Shown piece after piece: positions 1 through 7,652 of a stretch of 12,222 nucleotides of DNA (position 1 is the first letter of the stretch; each line of letters opens with the position of its first letter). Below the pieces are notes generated by a model. That model was not told the origin of the DNA, ran no database searches, and saw only the letters and a list, made by a program, of their open reading frames with translations. A program made the translations under genes and the position numbers. This stretch comes from Bacteroidota bacterium (GTDB lineage Bacteria > Bacteroidota > Bacteroidia > B-17B0 > Aurantibacillaceae), in NCBI GenBank assembly GCA_025360565.1, contig JANYBY010000048.1, positions 1-12,222 of the forward strand, in the 5' to 3' direction.

Positions 1-2
1 CA

Positions 3-710
3 CCGCATCCAAATGTCAGCGTTGGAAAAATGTGTGTGCCTTTTAAAGTGGAGATGGTGGTAAGAGGTTATGTTGCCGGGCACGCTGCAAGAACCTACAG
101 CAGCGGATTGCGAACACTTTGTGGTGTTAATTTGCCGGAAGGTTTAAAGGAGAATGATAAATTCCCAACACCGATCATTACACCCACCACAAAAGCAAGT
201 GAGGGTCATGATGAAGATATAAGCAAAGAAGAAATAATTAAACAAGGCATAGTAAGTAAAGAGCAATACGAACAGCTTGAAAAATATACTTTGGCATTAT
301 ACAAACGCGGACAAGAAATTGCCAATAAAATGGGATTGATTCTTGTGGATACCAAATATGAATTTGGTTTATTCAATGATGAAATTACGCTCATGGACGA
401 GATCCACACGCCCGACTCAAGCAGGTATTTTTATTTAGATGGATACGAGGAAAGACAGAAAAAAGGCGAGGAGCAAAAACAATTAAGTAAAGAGTTTGTA
501 AGAAGATGGTTGATTGAAAATGGTTTTCAGGGAAAAGAGGGGCAACAGATCCCCGAAATGAGCGATGAATGGGTAAATGAAATAAGCAGCCGTTACATAG
601 AATTATATGAAAAGTTAACCGGAAAAAAATTTGTAAAACCAACATCGCAAAATTACCTGAACGATATTGAAAGATCGGTTAACGAGGTTCTGAATAAACT
701 TGTCGGCTGA
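3..710 (+). CDS. purC: Phosphoribosylaminoimidazole-succinocarboxamide synthase (SAICAR synthetase), 5'-truncated by window edge
   Basis: The enzyme joins CAIR and aspartate with ATP to give SAICAR, a cytoplasmic step of de novo purine synthesis. The reading frame is open to the left edge; the first whole codon is at position 3 and 235 residues are visible, starting PHPNVSVGKM. The ATG at position 30 is internal, because the family motif continues upstream of it. Recognisable family segments, in order, are VEMVVRGYVAGHAARTY, the FPTPIITPTTKA substrate/nucleotide-site stretch, LVDTKYEFG and DEIHTPDSSRYF (the Asp/Glu/His-rich catalytic region). The C-terminus ends ...NEVLNKLVG with TGA at 708-710. 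Family members of this longer type run to about 310 residues, so roughly 75-80 N-terminal residues (the ATP-binding lobe) lie outside the window. No purine neighbour is visible. No convincing intrinsic terminator directly follows the stop, only a T-run at about 718-725 without a stem. Confidence 0.96.
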   Translation, partial: PHPNVSVGKMCVPFKVEMVVRGYVAGHAARTYSSGLRTLCGVNLPEGLKENDKFPTPIITPTTKASEGHDEDISKEEIIKQGIVSKEQYEQLEKYTLALYKRGQEIANKMGLILVDTKYEFGLFNDEITLMDEIHTPDSSRYFYLDGYEERQKKGEEQKQLSKEFVRRWLIENGFQGKEGQQIPEMSDEWVNEISSRYIELYEKLTGKKFVKPTSQNYLNDIERSVNEVLNKLVG

Positions 711-747
711 TTCTGAATTTTTTTTCTTCCAATTTAATGGAATGTAA

Positions 748-968
748 ATGTGGCCTCTCCTTTTGGGGTTTACGACAAATCTCCGTTTGTTCATTGTCAG
801 GGCTAAAGCCCGTTTATTGCGATTATCTTATAACTCCGCCCTTGCGCCACCGCTAAAGCTAAGACGACACGCGGTAAAGGCGGAGTTATAGAAAGACTAT
901 TGTCAAGAACTTTAGCCCTGCACTTAACCGTAAGCAAAGATATGTCGCCCTCTCCCTTCTGGTTTTGA
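748..968. repeat. Imperfect direct repeats bracketing a palindromic element
   Basis: A stretch of about 26 bp beginning ATGTGGCCTCTCC (748-774) recurs imperfectly as ATGTCGCCCTCTCCC (942-968). With one gap, roughly 20 positions match. The two copies lie on either side of the nested inverted repeat at 799-920. They are too long and too degenerate for a simple target-site duplication. They may be parts of a dispersed repeat unit or a coincidence of pyrimidine-rich sequence. The right copy runs into the presumed promoter region of the next gene. Confidence 0.4.
799..920. repeat. Nested inverted-repeat (REP/MITE-like) element
   Basis: Three nested inverted pairs share one centre. The outer arms are CAGGGCTAAAG (799-809) and CTTTAGCCCTG (910-920), 11 bp and perfect. 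The middle arms are TATAACTCCGCC (829-840) and GGCGGAGTTATA (879-890), 12 bp and perfect. The inner arms are ACCGC (849-853) and GCGGT (871-875). A GCTAAAGC-type core appears in the outer left arm (GGGCTAAAGCCC, 800-811, itself a short hairpin) and again near the centre (852-859). The element fills most of the gap between purC and the next gene and contains no ORF of note. As RNA it could form a long cruciform-like stem that may help end purC transcription. It resembles REP/MITE-type dispersed elements, but no transposase is present and copy number cannot be seen here. Confidence 0.7.
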
Positions 969-994
969 TACTTAAGGGATTTTATCTATATTAG
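964..994 (+). promoter_or_regulatory. Candidate Bacteroidota-type promoter for the propeller gene
   Basis: TTTG at 964-967 is followed, after 19 bp, by TATATTAG at 987-994. The Bacteroidota consensus is TTTG, then about 19-21 bp, then TAnnTTTG; five of the six fixed bases of the second box match. A start a few bases downstream would leave a very short leader before the ATG at 1011. In AT-rich DNA such matches arise often by chance, so this is tentative. Confidence 0.3.
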
Positions 995-1010
995 ATTTAA
1001 ATTAATTGGT

Positions 1011-3527
1011 ATGAAACAAAGTATAAAGATCATTTATTTGAAAAAATTCAAAAAATTATTTCTATTTATCGTATTCTGTTCTTCTTTATCTTCTTTTGCG
1101 CAAGAGTGGACCACTGAAATTAAAAAAGCCGATCCCAATTTTTACGATCTGCAAACGGCGTTCAATAATTACTATAAAGCGCATCCGCCGGGATGGAACT
1201 CAGATGACGATTACAAAGCCTTTAAGCGATGGGAATTTTTTATGGCGCCAAGGGTTTATCCAACAGGTAAATTTACAAACGCCAATGCAACCTGGGAAGC
1301 ATTACGATCAAGAGCACAAAATGCAAATAAAACTTCGCGAGCTGTTCCAACTGCAAGCTGGACTTCACTGGGCCCGCAAAGTACATTGAACGGGATTCCC
1401 GGTGTTGGAAGAATTGACTGTATTAAATTTGATCCCACAAATGCAAATACAATGTGGGTAGGCGCTGCCGGCGGCGGTTTATGGAAATCAACCAATCAGG
1501 GAAATAACTGGACAGATATGAATACCAATCTTCCAAATTTAAGTATTGCCGATATTGCAATTAATCCGGGCGGAACAAATACCATGTACATTGCAACCGG
1601 AGATGGGTACGGATACACAACCGGTTTTGTTTTTTGGGGAGGTTCTTATTCAAACGGTGTATTGAAATCAACCGATGGTGGTGTAACATGGAATTCAACC
1701 GGATTAAATTATAATGTTGGGCAAAATCAAATTATTAATCGTTTAATAATTCATCCAAATAATCACGATACACTTATTGCTGTTGGTAATAACGGAATAA
1801 ACCGAACGGTTAATGGCGGTACTACATGGTCGCAGGTTCAGGCAGGCACATTTTACGATATTGAATTCAAACCAAATAATCCCAATATTATTTTCGCGTC
1901 TTCAAATCAAATTTATAAATCTATTAACGGCGGTGCAACATGGGCGGTGCTTCCTACGTCTCCGTTATTTGTAGGACGTGTGGCAATTGAAACAACTGCG
2001 GCAAACAGTAATGTTATTTACGCGATGGATGAGGTTGGTACTTGTTACAAAAGTATTAATGCAGGAGTTTCGTGGTCGGCAACTGCAGCGCCTCCGGTAA
2101 CATTGTATGGTTATTACGATGATGTACTTTCGGTTTCGCCAATAAATGAAAATATAGTTTACGCGGCAGGGTTTGACATGGCTCTAACATTAGATGGAGG
2201 CGCTACCTGGAGCAATCCCCTTGGTACAATTCATGCGGATAATCACGCGATGGAATTTGTACCGGCAACAAATAATATTTTTAGCGGTAATGATGGAGGA
2301 ATTTACATGTCGACTGATAATGGTGGAAACTGGACAGATTACACTTCGGGCTTAGGAATTACGCAGATCTATAGGATAGGAAGCTCCGCATCAAATCCTT
2401 CACTTGTTTTTGCGGGTGCTCAGGATAATGGTACAAATAAATATACAAGCGGTACCTGGATCTTTGTTGAAACAGGTGATGGCACCGAGTGTTTGGTGGA
2501 TTACAATGATCCGAATATTGTTTACATCTCATGGCAAAATGGAAATTTTGAAAAATCAACCAATGGTGGGTCTACGCTTAATAGCATTAACCCGGGTGGC
2601 GGGGCATGGATATCGCCAATGATAATGCATCCTACAAACAGCAGCATACTTTATTTTGGTGGACAAGAAGTTGGGAAATCAATTGATGGTGGCAATACCT
2701 GGAACAATATTTCCACTAATCTCACAGGCGGTTCGTTTTTAACAGCACTTGCAGTTGCAAGATCAAACCCTAATTATATTTATGCTTCAACAGAGCTTTC
2801 AGTTTATTCAACAAATAATGGAGGTACTTCGTGGAATAGTATAACCTCTAATTTACCTGTAGGTTTAAATATTATAACTGCAATGGCGGTTTCTGCAACT
2901 GATCCAAATGCGGTTTGGGTAACACTTTCGGGATATAACACCGGGCAAAAAGTTTTTAAAACAAGCAATGGCGGAACTTCATGGACCAATGTTTCCACAG
3001 GTTTACCTGCCATTCCTGCAAACTGTATTGTATATGATAACAGTTCTATTAACGATGCGCTTTTTGTGGGAACAGATCTGGGAGTTTATTATACCGATAA
3101 TACATTAAGCGGCTGGCAACAATTTAATACCGGATTACCTAATGTAATTATTGATGAACTCGAAATAAATTATACCTCACAAAAATTACTGGCCGGAACA
3201 TACGGACGGGGCTTGTGGGAAACACCGATCGTGGGGATTATTACGGGGAAAAATATTTCTACTTCAAATACAAAAAGCACAATCAGTTTATATCCCAATC
3301 CCAATAAAGGCAGTTTTAATTTAGATGTAAATTCGGTTGCCGGAGAAACATCGGTAAAAATTGAGATCCTTAATTTAATTGGTCAAAAAGTATTCAGCGC
3401 ATCTGATGATTCTGTTCTTTCAAAACAATATAACATAGATCTTTCGGGTTATGCCCCGGGTGTATATATTGTAAATATTAATACTGCTTTTGAAAGCAGA
3501 ACGCAAAAAATTGTGATGGAAAATTAG
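1011..3527 (+). CDS. Secreted Asp-box (BNR/sortilin-like) beta-propeller protein with T9SS type A sorting domain
   Basis: This is a predicted extracellular or surface-attached protein of 838 aa. A basic, hydrophobic signal peptide spans residues 1-30, with likely cleavage after SSFA. An N-terminal segment (31-115) has no recognised fold. A large propeller region (about 116-740) carries eleven Asp-box-like motifs (S/T-x-D/N-x-G-x-x-W) near residues 160, 220, 266, 304, 348, 393, 434, 516 (degenerate, Leu for Trp), 557, 600 and 651. It closes with a GRGLWETP strand at 732-739. Asp boxes mark the blades of sialidase, GH74 and VPS10/sortilin propellers; many Bacteroidota proteins of this type have no proven enzyme activity, and I cannot identify catalytic residues. 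Residues 758-838 form a type A T9SS C-terminal domain (ISLYPNPNKG..., ...LSGYAPGVYIVNI..., ending QKIVMEN), which directs export across the outer membrane and is normally removed. The start fits the signal peptide. The gene converges on the PKD gene. Confidence 0.9.
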   Translation: MKQSIKIIYLKKFKKLFLFIVFCSSLSSFAQEWTTEIKKADPNFYDLQTAFNNYYKAHPPGWNSDDDYKAFKRWEFFMAPRVYPTGKFTNANATWEALRSRAQNANKTSRAVPTASWTSLGPQSTLNGIPGVGRIDCIKFDPTNANTMWVGAAGGGLWKSTNQGNNWTDMNTNLPNLSIADIAINPGGTNTMYIATGDGYGYTTGFVFWGGSYSNGVLKSTDGGVTWNSTGLNYNVGQNQIINRLIIHPNNHDTLIAVGNNGINRTVNGGTTWSQVQAGTFYDIEFKPNNPNIIFASSNQIYKSINGGATWAVLPTSPLFVGRVAIETTAANSNVIYAMDEVGTCYKSINAGVSWSATAAPPVTLYGYYDDVLSVSPINENIVYAAGFDMALTLDGGATWSNPLGTIHADNHAMEFVPATNNIFSGNDGGIYMSTDNGGNWTDYTSGLGITQIYRIGSSASNPSLVFAGAQDNGTNKYTSGTWIFVETGDGTECLVDYNDPNIVYISWQNGNFEKSTNGGSTLNSINPGGGAWISPMIMHPTNSSILYFGGQEVGKSIDGGNTWNNISTNLTGGSFLTALAVARSNPNYIYASTELSVYSTNNGGTSWNSITSNLPVGLNIITAMAVSATDPNAVWVTLSGYNTGQKVFKTSNGGTSWTNVSTGLPAIPANCIVYDNSSINDALFVGTDLGVYYTDNTLSGWQQFNTGLPNVIIDELEINYTSQKLLAGTYGRGLWETPIVGIITGKNISTSNTKSTISLYPNPNKGSFNLDVNSVAGETSVKIEILNLIGQKVFSASDDSVLSKQYNIDLSGYAPGVYIVNINTAFESRTQKIVMEN

Positions 3528-3580
3528 GGTTAAACCTTTACCCGCTCAACGAAGAACGTTACGTAAATATCTCAAAGGAC

Positions 3581-3624
3581 AAAAAACCCCCGTCCCTTTA
3601 ACACGTAAGGGGACAGGGCTTTTT
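3581..3624. terminator. Bidirectional intrinsic terminator between convergent genes
   Basis: A hairpin pairs 3588-3600 with 3606-3618 (CCC-C-GTCCCTTTA against TAAGGGGAC-A-GGG). It gives 12 pairs, one of them G-U, plus one C-A mismatch, with a five-base ACACG loop. It is followed by TTTTT (3620-3624) on the plus strand and preceded by AAAAAA (3581-3586), which reads as a U-tract on the minus strand. It lies 54 bp after the stop of the propeller gene and 34 bp after the stop of the opposing PKD gene, so it can serve both. Confidence 0.88.
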
Positions 3625-3657
3625 AAGCGAGAGTGAAATGAACTTTTCGGCCAAACA

Positions 3658-6600
3658 CTATTTAATTATGGTAACTGTGCCGGCTAATTCGTGGTTCTTA
3701 TTAAATACGTCAACTACATTTGCTCTCCAAACATAAACGTCCTGCATAATGGGTTCTGTGCTTCCTTTAGTTTTTCCGTCCCAGGCATGTTCTATATCCG
3801 CGGTTTCAAAAATAACATGTCCCCACCTGTCAAACACCTGAACCGAAAATTTACTAATGCCTACGCCTTTTGCAAACCATCCGTCGTTAACGCCGTCGCC
3901 GTTTGGCGTAAAGGTATTTGGAATATAAACTACAAACGATGGTTTTACATCTAATACTTTGTAAGCCGAATCAGCGCAATTGTATTCGTTGCGCACAACT
4001 TGCAGTATTAAAGGTTTTACTTTATCTATACTTTTAAAGCGGTGATCAAAATTTTGAAGTAAAGTACTGAACTGATCATTTAAAAAATAAACAGTTTGGT
4101 TTGCGCCGGTGGCAGTTGTACTTACATTTATAATGGGTTCATTTTCGTCCACCTCTTCCGGCTCAACATGAAATCCTGCAACAGGGTTTGGGTAAACAGT
4201 CACCATCGATGGTTTTGTCATTACACTTATACATCCGCTGTCGCTCATTAAAATTAAACCACCATCGTAATTTCCGGGATTGTAACAGTGGCTCGGGTTT
4301 AATTCGTGCGAAGGTGTGCTACCGTCGCCAAAGGTCCATTGCATGGCTTTAATTGAACCCGTCGCAATGGTTGAAGAGTTTGTAAACGCAACACATAAAC
4401 TCGGACAGCCGCTTTTTTTGTCAACCGAAAACGCGGGGTTTGGTTTCGGATTTACATACATTGATTTAGACATGATGTTAACGCAGCCATGTTCTGTTTG
4501 TACTTCTAATTTTAAAAGATAGATGCCGTTTGTTGTGTAAGTATAACTTGGATTTTGTTTCACATTATCCACCTGATTATCTCCGTCAAAATCCCATTGA
4601 TAAACCTGAATAGCTCCGTCGGCCGAAGTAGATGTGTTTGTAAAGGTTGAAACATCGCCCAAACACACCGGTTTATTTATAAAGTTGGCAACAGGGTTGG
4701 CATAAACAATAACAGGATTTGTTTTTTCGGCAGGGCAATTAAAATTACTAACGGCTTGCATCTTGCAGTTAAAATTGCCCGAGGTTGCGTAAACATTCGC
4801 CGGGTTTACCGAAAGTGTATCGTCCCAAATGCCGTCGTTTTGATAATCCCAGCGCCATTTAGCAATTGAACCCGCATTGATAACCGTAGAGTTTACAAAC
4901 TGGGTAGATTGATTGTGACAGGCATTGTTGCTGGTAAAATTTACATTCGGAATATGATACGCCGTTGCCGTTGAGGTATAAGTATTCATACAATTATTAT
5001 TGGATGTTGCAGTTAAAGTAACGGTGTAAGTGCCGGGTCCGCCGTAATTGTATTGAGGGTTCAACGCGCTGGTGTAAGTGTTGTTCCCAAAATTCCAGCT
5101 GTAAGAAGTGATCTGGTTTCCGTTAGCAATAGTACTTTGGTTGGTAAAAGAAATTGTTTTTCCGTAACAGGCATTGCTTACGCTGAAAGATGAAACCGGA
5201 TTTGGATACACATTTACCTGAGCAGTTGAGGTGCTCACGCAATTAAAATTACTAACGGCTGATAATGAAATTACAAAGGTTCCAATGGCAGGATAAACGT
5301 ATGAAGGACTGAATTGAAAACTGTTTGGCTGGCCGTTATTATCAAAATCCCAAACATAGGTATTAATGTTTCCCGAAATAATATTGCTTGAGTTGGTAAA
5401 ATTGGTGTTGGTTCCAAAACAAGAATTATTGGCGGTAAAAACTACATTCGGCATTGGATATATTGTAATAAAACTGCTTGTACTTACCGAACAGTTTTGG
5501 TTACTTGTTACAGTTAACGAAACAACATAGTTACCGCTGTTAGCATAATTTTGAGATGGATTTATAAGATTAGAATTATTTCCGTTCCCAAAGGTCCAGT
5601 TGTGCGTGGTAATTGTTCCGGTAGGAATGTAAGAGTTGTTTGTAAAATTTAGCACCGCGCTTTGACAAATATTTGTTGAGGCAAAACTTGCAACGGGGTA
5701 TGGATAAATAGCCAGGTTCTGCGTGGTTGTAGCTTGACAGCTATGGTTGGATGTTGCAGTTAAAGTAACAGTGTAAGTGCCGGGTGTTGGAAAAGTATAA
5801 ACCGGATTTGTAAGCGGGCTAATATTATTGCCGCCAAAATTCCAATTATAACTTGCAATAAAACCGCCTGCAATGGTTGAGGTATTTGTAAATGTATATT
5901 GCTGCGCGCACGCGTTTAAAGATAATTGGTTGAACGAAACAACAGGATTTGGAAAATACGATAAAGTATATGTAAAAACAGGGCCGGGACAAGCGTTCAT
6001 TAAAGTTGTTTGGCAAGTGTAAATGCCCGCGGCAGTGGCGTTAATACATTGGTTAGTGTTGTTAACTATACCCGGGCCGTTCCATTGATACGAACTTACA
6101 CCGCCGGGAGCGCAATAATTTTTAACGCCTCCCGAACAAATAGTGTCGGAAGTGCCGCTAACAAAGGATTGACAGCTGCCATCAATATAAGCGTATCCAA
6201 AGTGTCCGCCCAGAGCGCAATCGTAGGTTGAAAAACGTATGGTAATATTTTGACCGATAAAACTTGTAAGGTCGGCCATAACGGTTGACCATGGTTTGTA
6301 TAAAACACCGGGCTGAGTTAATGAATTAAAAAAACCGGGAATGCCGCCGCCGGCAACCACATTGTAAAAAGTACAGGGTACAGGATTTCCCAAAGTATCG
6401 CGCATTTCAACCTGAAAAGCGGGTTGTTGAGAAGGTGTGTGTCCGGGGTCTTCAAAAACAACGGCATATTTATATTGAAAATTAGCATTAGCCGGGGTAA
6501 CAAAAAAAGTTTGTTCTATTCTGTCGGCTTCTCCGCCGTTAATATTATCTCCTAATCGTAACGAAAAATTTCCGCCCGGTGCCACCATCGGAAAATTACC

Positions 6601-7014
6601 TGCAGGATCTAATCCACCTGTTGTAATTAATTGTTGTCCGCCGGGGTTAGGGCAGCAGCCTAATGGATTAAACAAAGGATGCCAGCCGCAAGTGGGTGCC
6701 CATCCGTTTAAATTACCGCCTTCAAAATCAATATTAACGCAAGGCCCCGCCATAAAAAGCTGGTTTTGATTGTTGATTGGCCGGTGGCTGTTGTTATTTG
6801 GTGTAGCAGTAGAGCTTACATGAGTTCGTTGGTGGGATGTGATGAACTCTTTTTGTTCAGTAGGTGAGAGGTGCAGTTTTTCTGCGTATGAGGTCCAGAA
6901 AGAAAGGTTAAAAGGTGTTGGGTCTTGTGTAACTTTGGTTTCCGGCGATTGGCCATACGTTATTACCTGAATAACCAAGCCAAGCAATGCTGTTAGGTAA
7001 ATGTTTGTTTTCAT
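3658..7014 (-). CDS. Multi-PKD-repeat secreted protein with T9SS type B (gliding-motility-associated) C-terminal domain
   Basis: This is a predicted surface or extracellular protein of 1118 aa. A signal peptide (1-21, ending ITYG) is followed by a linker rich in Asn, Thr and Pro. Residues about 91-283 (starting PCVNIDFEGGNLNGW, ending GYAYIDGSCQSF) look like a beta-sandwich, jelly-roll domain with several cysteines. Residues 286-356 resemble an Ig-like domain with SYQWNGPG. Seven tandem PKD units of about 83 aa follow (about 357-943), each with a W-x-F/Y core (NWNFG, VWDFD, RWDYQ, QWTFGDGS), an aromatic-rich strand near a G-T/N-Y/F turn, and a pair of cysteines near its ends. A divergent eighth unit covers 944-1026. 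The last 90 residues match the type B sorting domain: IPNTFTPNGDGVNDGW, FDRWGHVIFE, AWDGK, ending GTVTIIK. PKD arrays usually act as spacers or adhesive modules; the ligand is unknown and no catalytic domain is visible. The ATG at 7012-7014 is favoured by the signal peptide. TTA at 3658-3660 is the stop. Confidence 0.93.
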   Translation of the reverse strand: MKTNIYLTALLGLVIQVITYGQSPETKVTQDPTPFNLSFWTSYAEKLHLSPTEQKEFITSHQRTHVSSTATPNNNSHRPINNQNQLFMAGPCVNIDFEGGNLNGWAPTCGWHPLFNPLGCCPNPGGQQLITTGGLDPAGNFPMVAPGGNFSLRLGDNINGGEADRIEQTFFVTPANANFQYKYAVVFEDPGHTPSQQPAFQVEMRDTLGNPVPCTFYNVVAGGGIPGFFNSLTQPGVLYKPWSTVMADLTSFIGQNITIRFSTYDCALGGHFGYAYIDGSCQSFVSGTSDTICSGGVKNYCAPGGVSSYQWNGPGIVNNTNQCINATAAGIYTCQTTLMNACPGPVFTYTLSYFPNPVVSFNQLSLNACAQQYTFTNTSTIAGGFIASYNWNFGGNNISPLTNPVYTFPTPGTYTVTLTATSNHSCQATTTQNLAIYPYPVASFASTNICQSAVLNFTNNSYIPTGTITTHNWTFGNGNNSNLINPSQNYANSGNYVVSLTVTSNQNCSVSTSSFITIYPMPNVVFTANNSCFGTNTNFTNSSNIISGNINTYVWDFDNNGQPNSFQFSPSYVYPAIGTFVISLSAVSNFNCVSTSTAQVNVYPNPVSSFSVSNACYGKTISFTNQSTIANGNQITSYSWNFGNNTYTSALNPQYNYGGPGTYTVTLTATSNNNCMNTYTSTATAYHIPNVNFTSNNACHNQSTQFVNSTVINAGSIAKWRWDYQNDGIWDDTLSVNPANVYATSGNFNCKMQAVSNFNCPAEKTNPVIVYANPVANFINKPVCLGDVSTFTNTSTSADGAIQVYQWDFDGDNQVDNVKQNPSYTYTTNGIYLLKLEVQTEHGCVNIMSKSMYVNPKPNPAFSVDKKSGCPSLCVAFTNSSTIATGSIKAMQWTFGDGSTPSHELNPSHCYNPGNYDGGLILMSDSGCISVMTKPSMVTVYPNPVAGFHVEPEEVDENEPIINVSTTATGANQTVYFLNDQFSTLLQNFDHRFKSIDKVKPLILQVVRNEYNCADSAYKVLDVKPSFVVYIPNTFTPNGDGVNDGWFAKGVGISKFSVQVFDRWGHVIFETADIEHAWDGKTKGSTEPIMQDVYVWRANVVDVFNKNHELAGTVTIIK
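4186..5946 (-). repeat. Tandem PKD-coding repeat array (7 units of about 250 bp)
   Basis: Within the PKD gene, seven units of about 83 codons are arranged head to tail. Most are diverged, but two pairs keep long nucleotide identity. Positions 5000-5038 and 5747-5785 match at 38 of 39 bases (units 4 and 1, coding TYTVTLTATSN). Positions 4735-4756 and 5239-5260 match at 22 of 22 bases (units 5 and 3, coding AVSNFNC). This is more than protein constraint would require at third positions, and fits duplication or gene conversion between units. Such arrays can change length by slippage or recombination. Confidence 0.75.
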
Positions 7015-7652
7015 AATAAGGAGATTTAAGGGTTTTTGTTGTACTCACTTTGAGTTCAACTTTTACTTTAAGCGTTTTTTTGATGGTTTTCATTTTGTTT
7101 TTCTTTTTTAATGTTGAAGCCTTTTTATATGCTTCTTTTATTGATTAATTTTTCGGTTTGTGCCCTATACCTGATTTTGCAGTGTTGTTCAGGGTTTTCG
7201 GGGTTCTGTTTAATTGTACGCTCACACTTTTAAAAGGTTGTGCGGGGTTACTAACAATTAGATGAATAAGGGAATTTAGAAACACCTAAACTGTTTTATA
7301 ACAGCTTAAGCAAGGAATTTTAAGCACGAAAAAAATATCGGCAATAAAATGAGAATAGTTTGAAACGAATACCTGTAAAATAGGATTGCAAAAATTGTGC
7401 CAGCCTTTCAGGGTCTGGCCAACATTATCAATCTTCAATAATAAAAACGTTATAAACATTCGACCCCGAAAGGGACCGTAAGTTTTGTCAATTATAACAT
7501 ATTAGAAACATTTGACCCTTTCAGAGTCCGGTAAACATTATCAATTTTCAATGATCATTGTTCAATTTTTACTTTTCAACAATTAAAAATATTAAGTTCA
7601 TTCTGCTAAGGATTATAAAAATAAATTCTCGTTTGGTTGTGATGGTGTTCTA
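7015..7652. other. 638-bp noncoding stretch with leader and hairpins
   Basis: No convincing gene lies between the PKD gene start and the phosphatase operon end. The part near the PKD gene should hold its promoter and leader, but I see no good match to the Bacteroidota promoter. Small structures include GAAGC/GCTTC (7116-7120 with 7131-7135), a hairpin around the CTTTTAAAAG core (about 7219-7244), CTGTT/AACAG with a four-base loop (7291-7295 with 7300-7304) and the perfect 12-bp palindrome CAATGATCATTG (7549-7560). The segment 7399-7552 holds the repeats listed separately. No clear T-tailed terminator for the phosphatase operon is visible. Confidence 0.6.
7399..7552. repeat. Cluster of three REP-like hairpin repeats
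   Basis: Copy A (7403-7439) and copy C (7516-7552) are 37-bp direct repeats with about 31 identities, sharing CCTTTCAG, then AACATTATCAAT and TTCAAT. Copy B (about 7461-7492) lies between them. It has the same layout (GACC..., then GTCAAT) but its hairpin core reads GACCCCGAAAGGGACC, that is, the core appears flipped. A is flanked by GCCAG/CTGGC (7399-7403 with 7415-7419). B and C also share the left flank AAACATT(C/T)GACCC. The cores are of the CCTGAAAGG kind that I have seen in Bacteroidota intergenic repeats; that recollection is not verified here. Spacing between copies is about 50-60 bp. Confidence 0.65.

Noticed and set aside
688..725. Possible purC terminator: TTCTGAAT repeated at 688-695 and 711-718, then a T-run
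   Set aside because: The repeat is direct rather than inverted, so no stem forms before the T-run.
1096..1389. Plus-strand 97-codon frame inside the propeller gene
   Set aside because: It overlaps a signal peptide-bearing gene with clear domains in another frame, and its composition (Lys/Arg-rich, low complexity) is that of a frame shadow.
6010..6308. Short frames on both strands within the N-terminal part of the PKD gene
   Set aside because: They lie within the coding region of an intact 1118-aa protein and carry no independent signal.
6908..7093. Minus-strand 61-codon frame beginning MKTIKKTLKVKVELKV, just upstream of and overlapping the PKD gene start
   Set aside because: It has an A-rich upstream region and could be a leader peptide, but its second half is simply the PKD signal-peptide region read in another frame, it shows no family resemblance, and the PKD gene already has a complete signal peptide of its own.
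7399..7552. CRISPR array
   Set aside because: There are only three degenerate copies with unequal spacing and a flipped middle core, and no cas genes, so a REP-like repeat cluster fits better.
7549..7560. Perfect 12-bp palindrome CAATGATCATTG as an operator
   Set aside because: It sits downstream of the phosphatase operon and over 500 bp from the PKD start, the flanks do not extend the symmetry, and a 12-bp palindrome in AT-rich DNA is weak evidence on its own.
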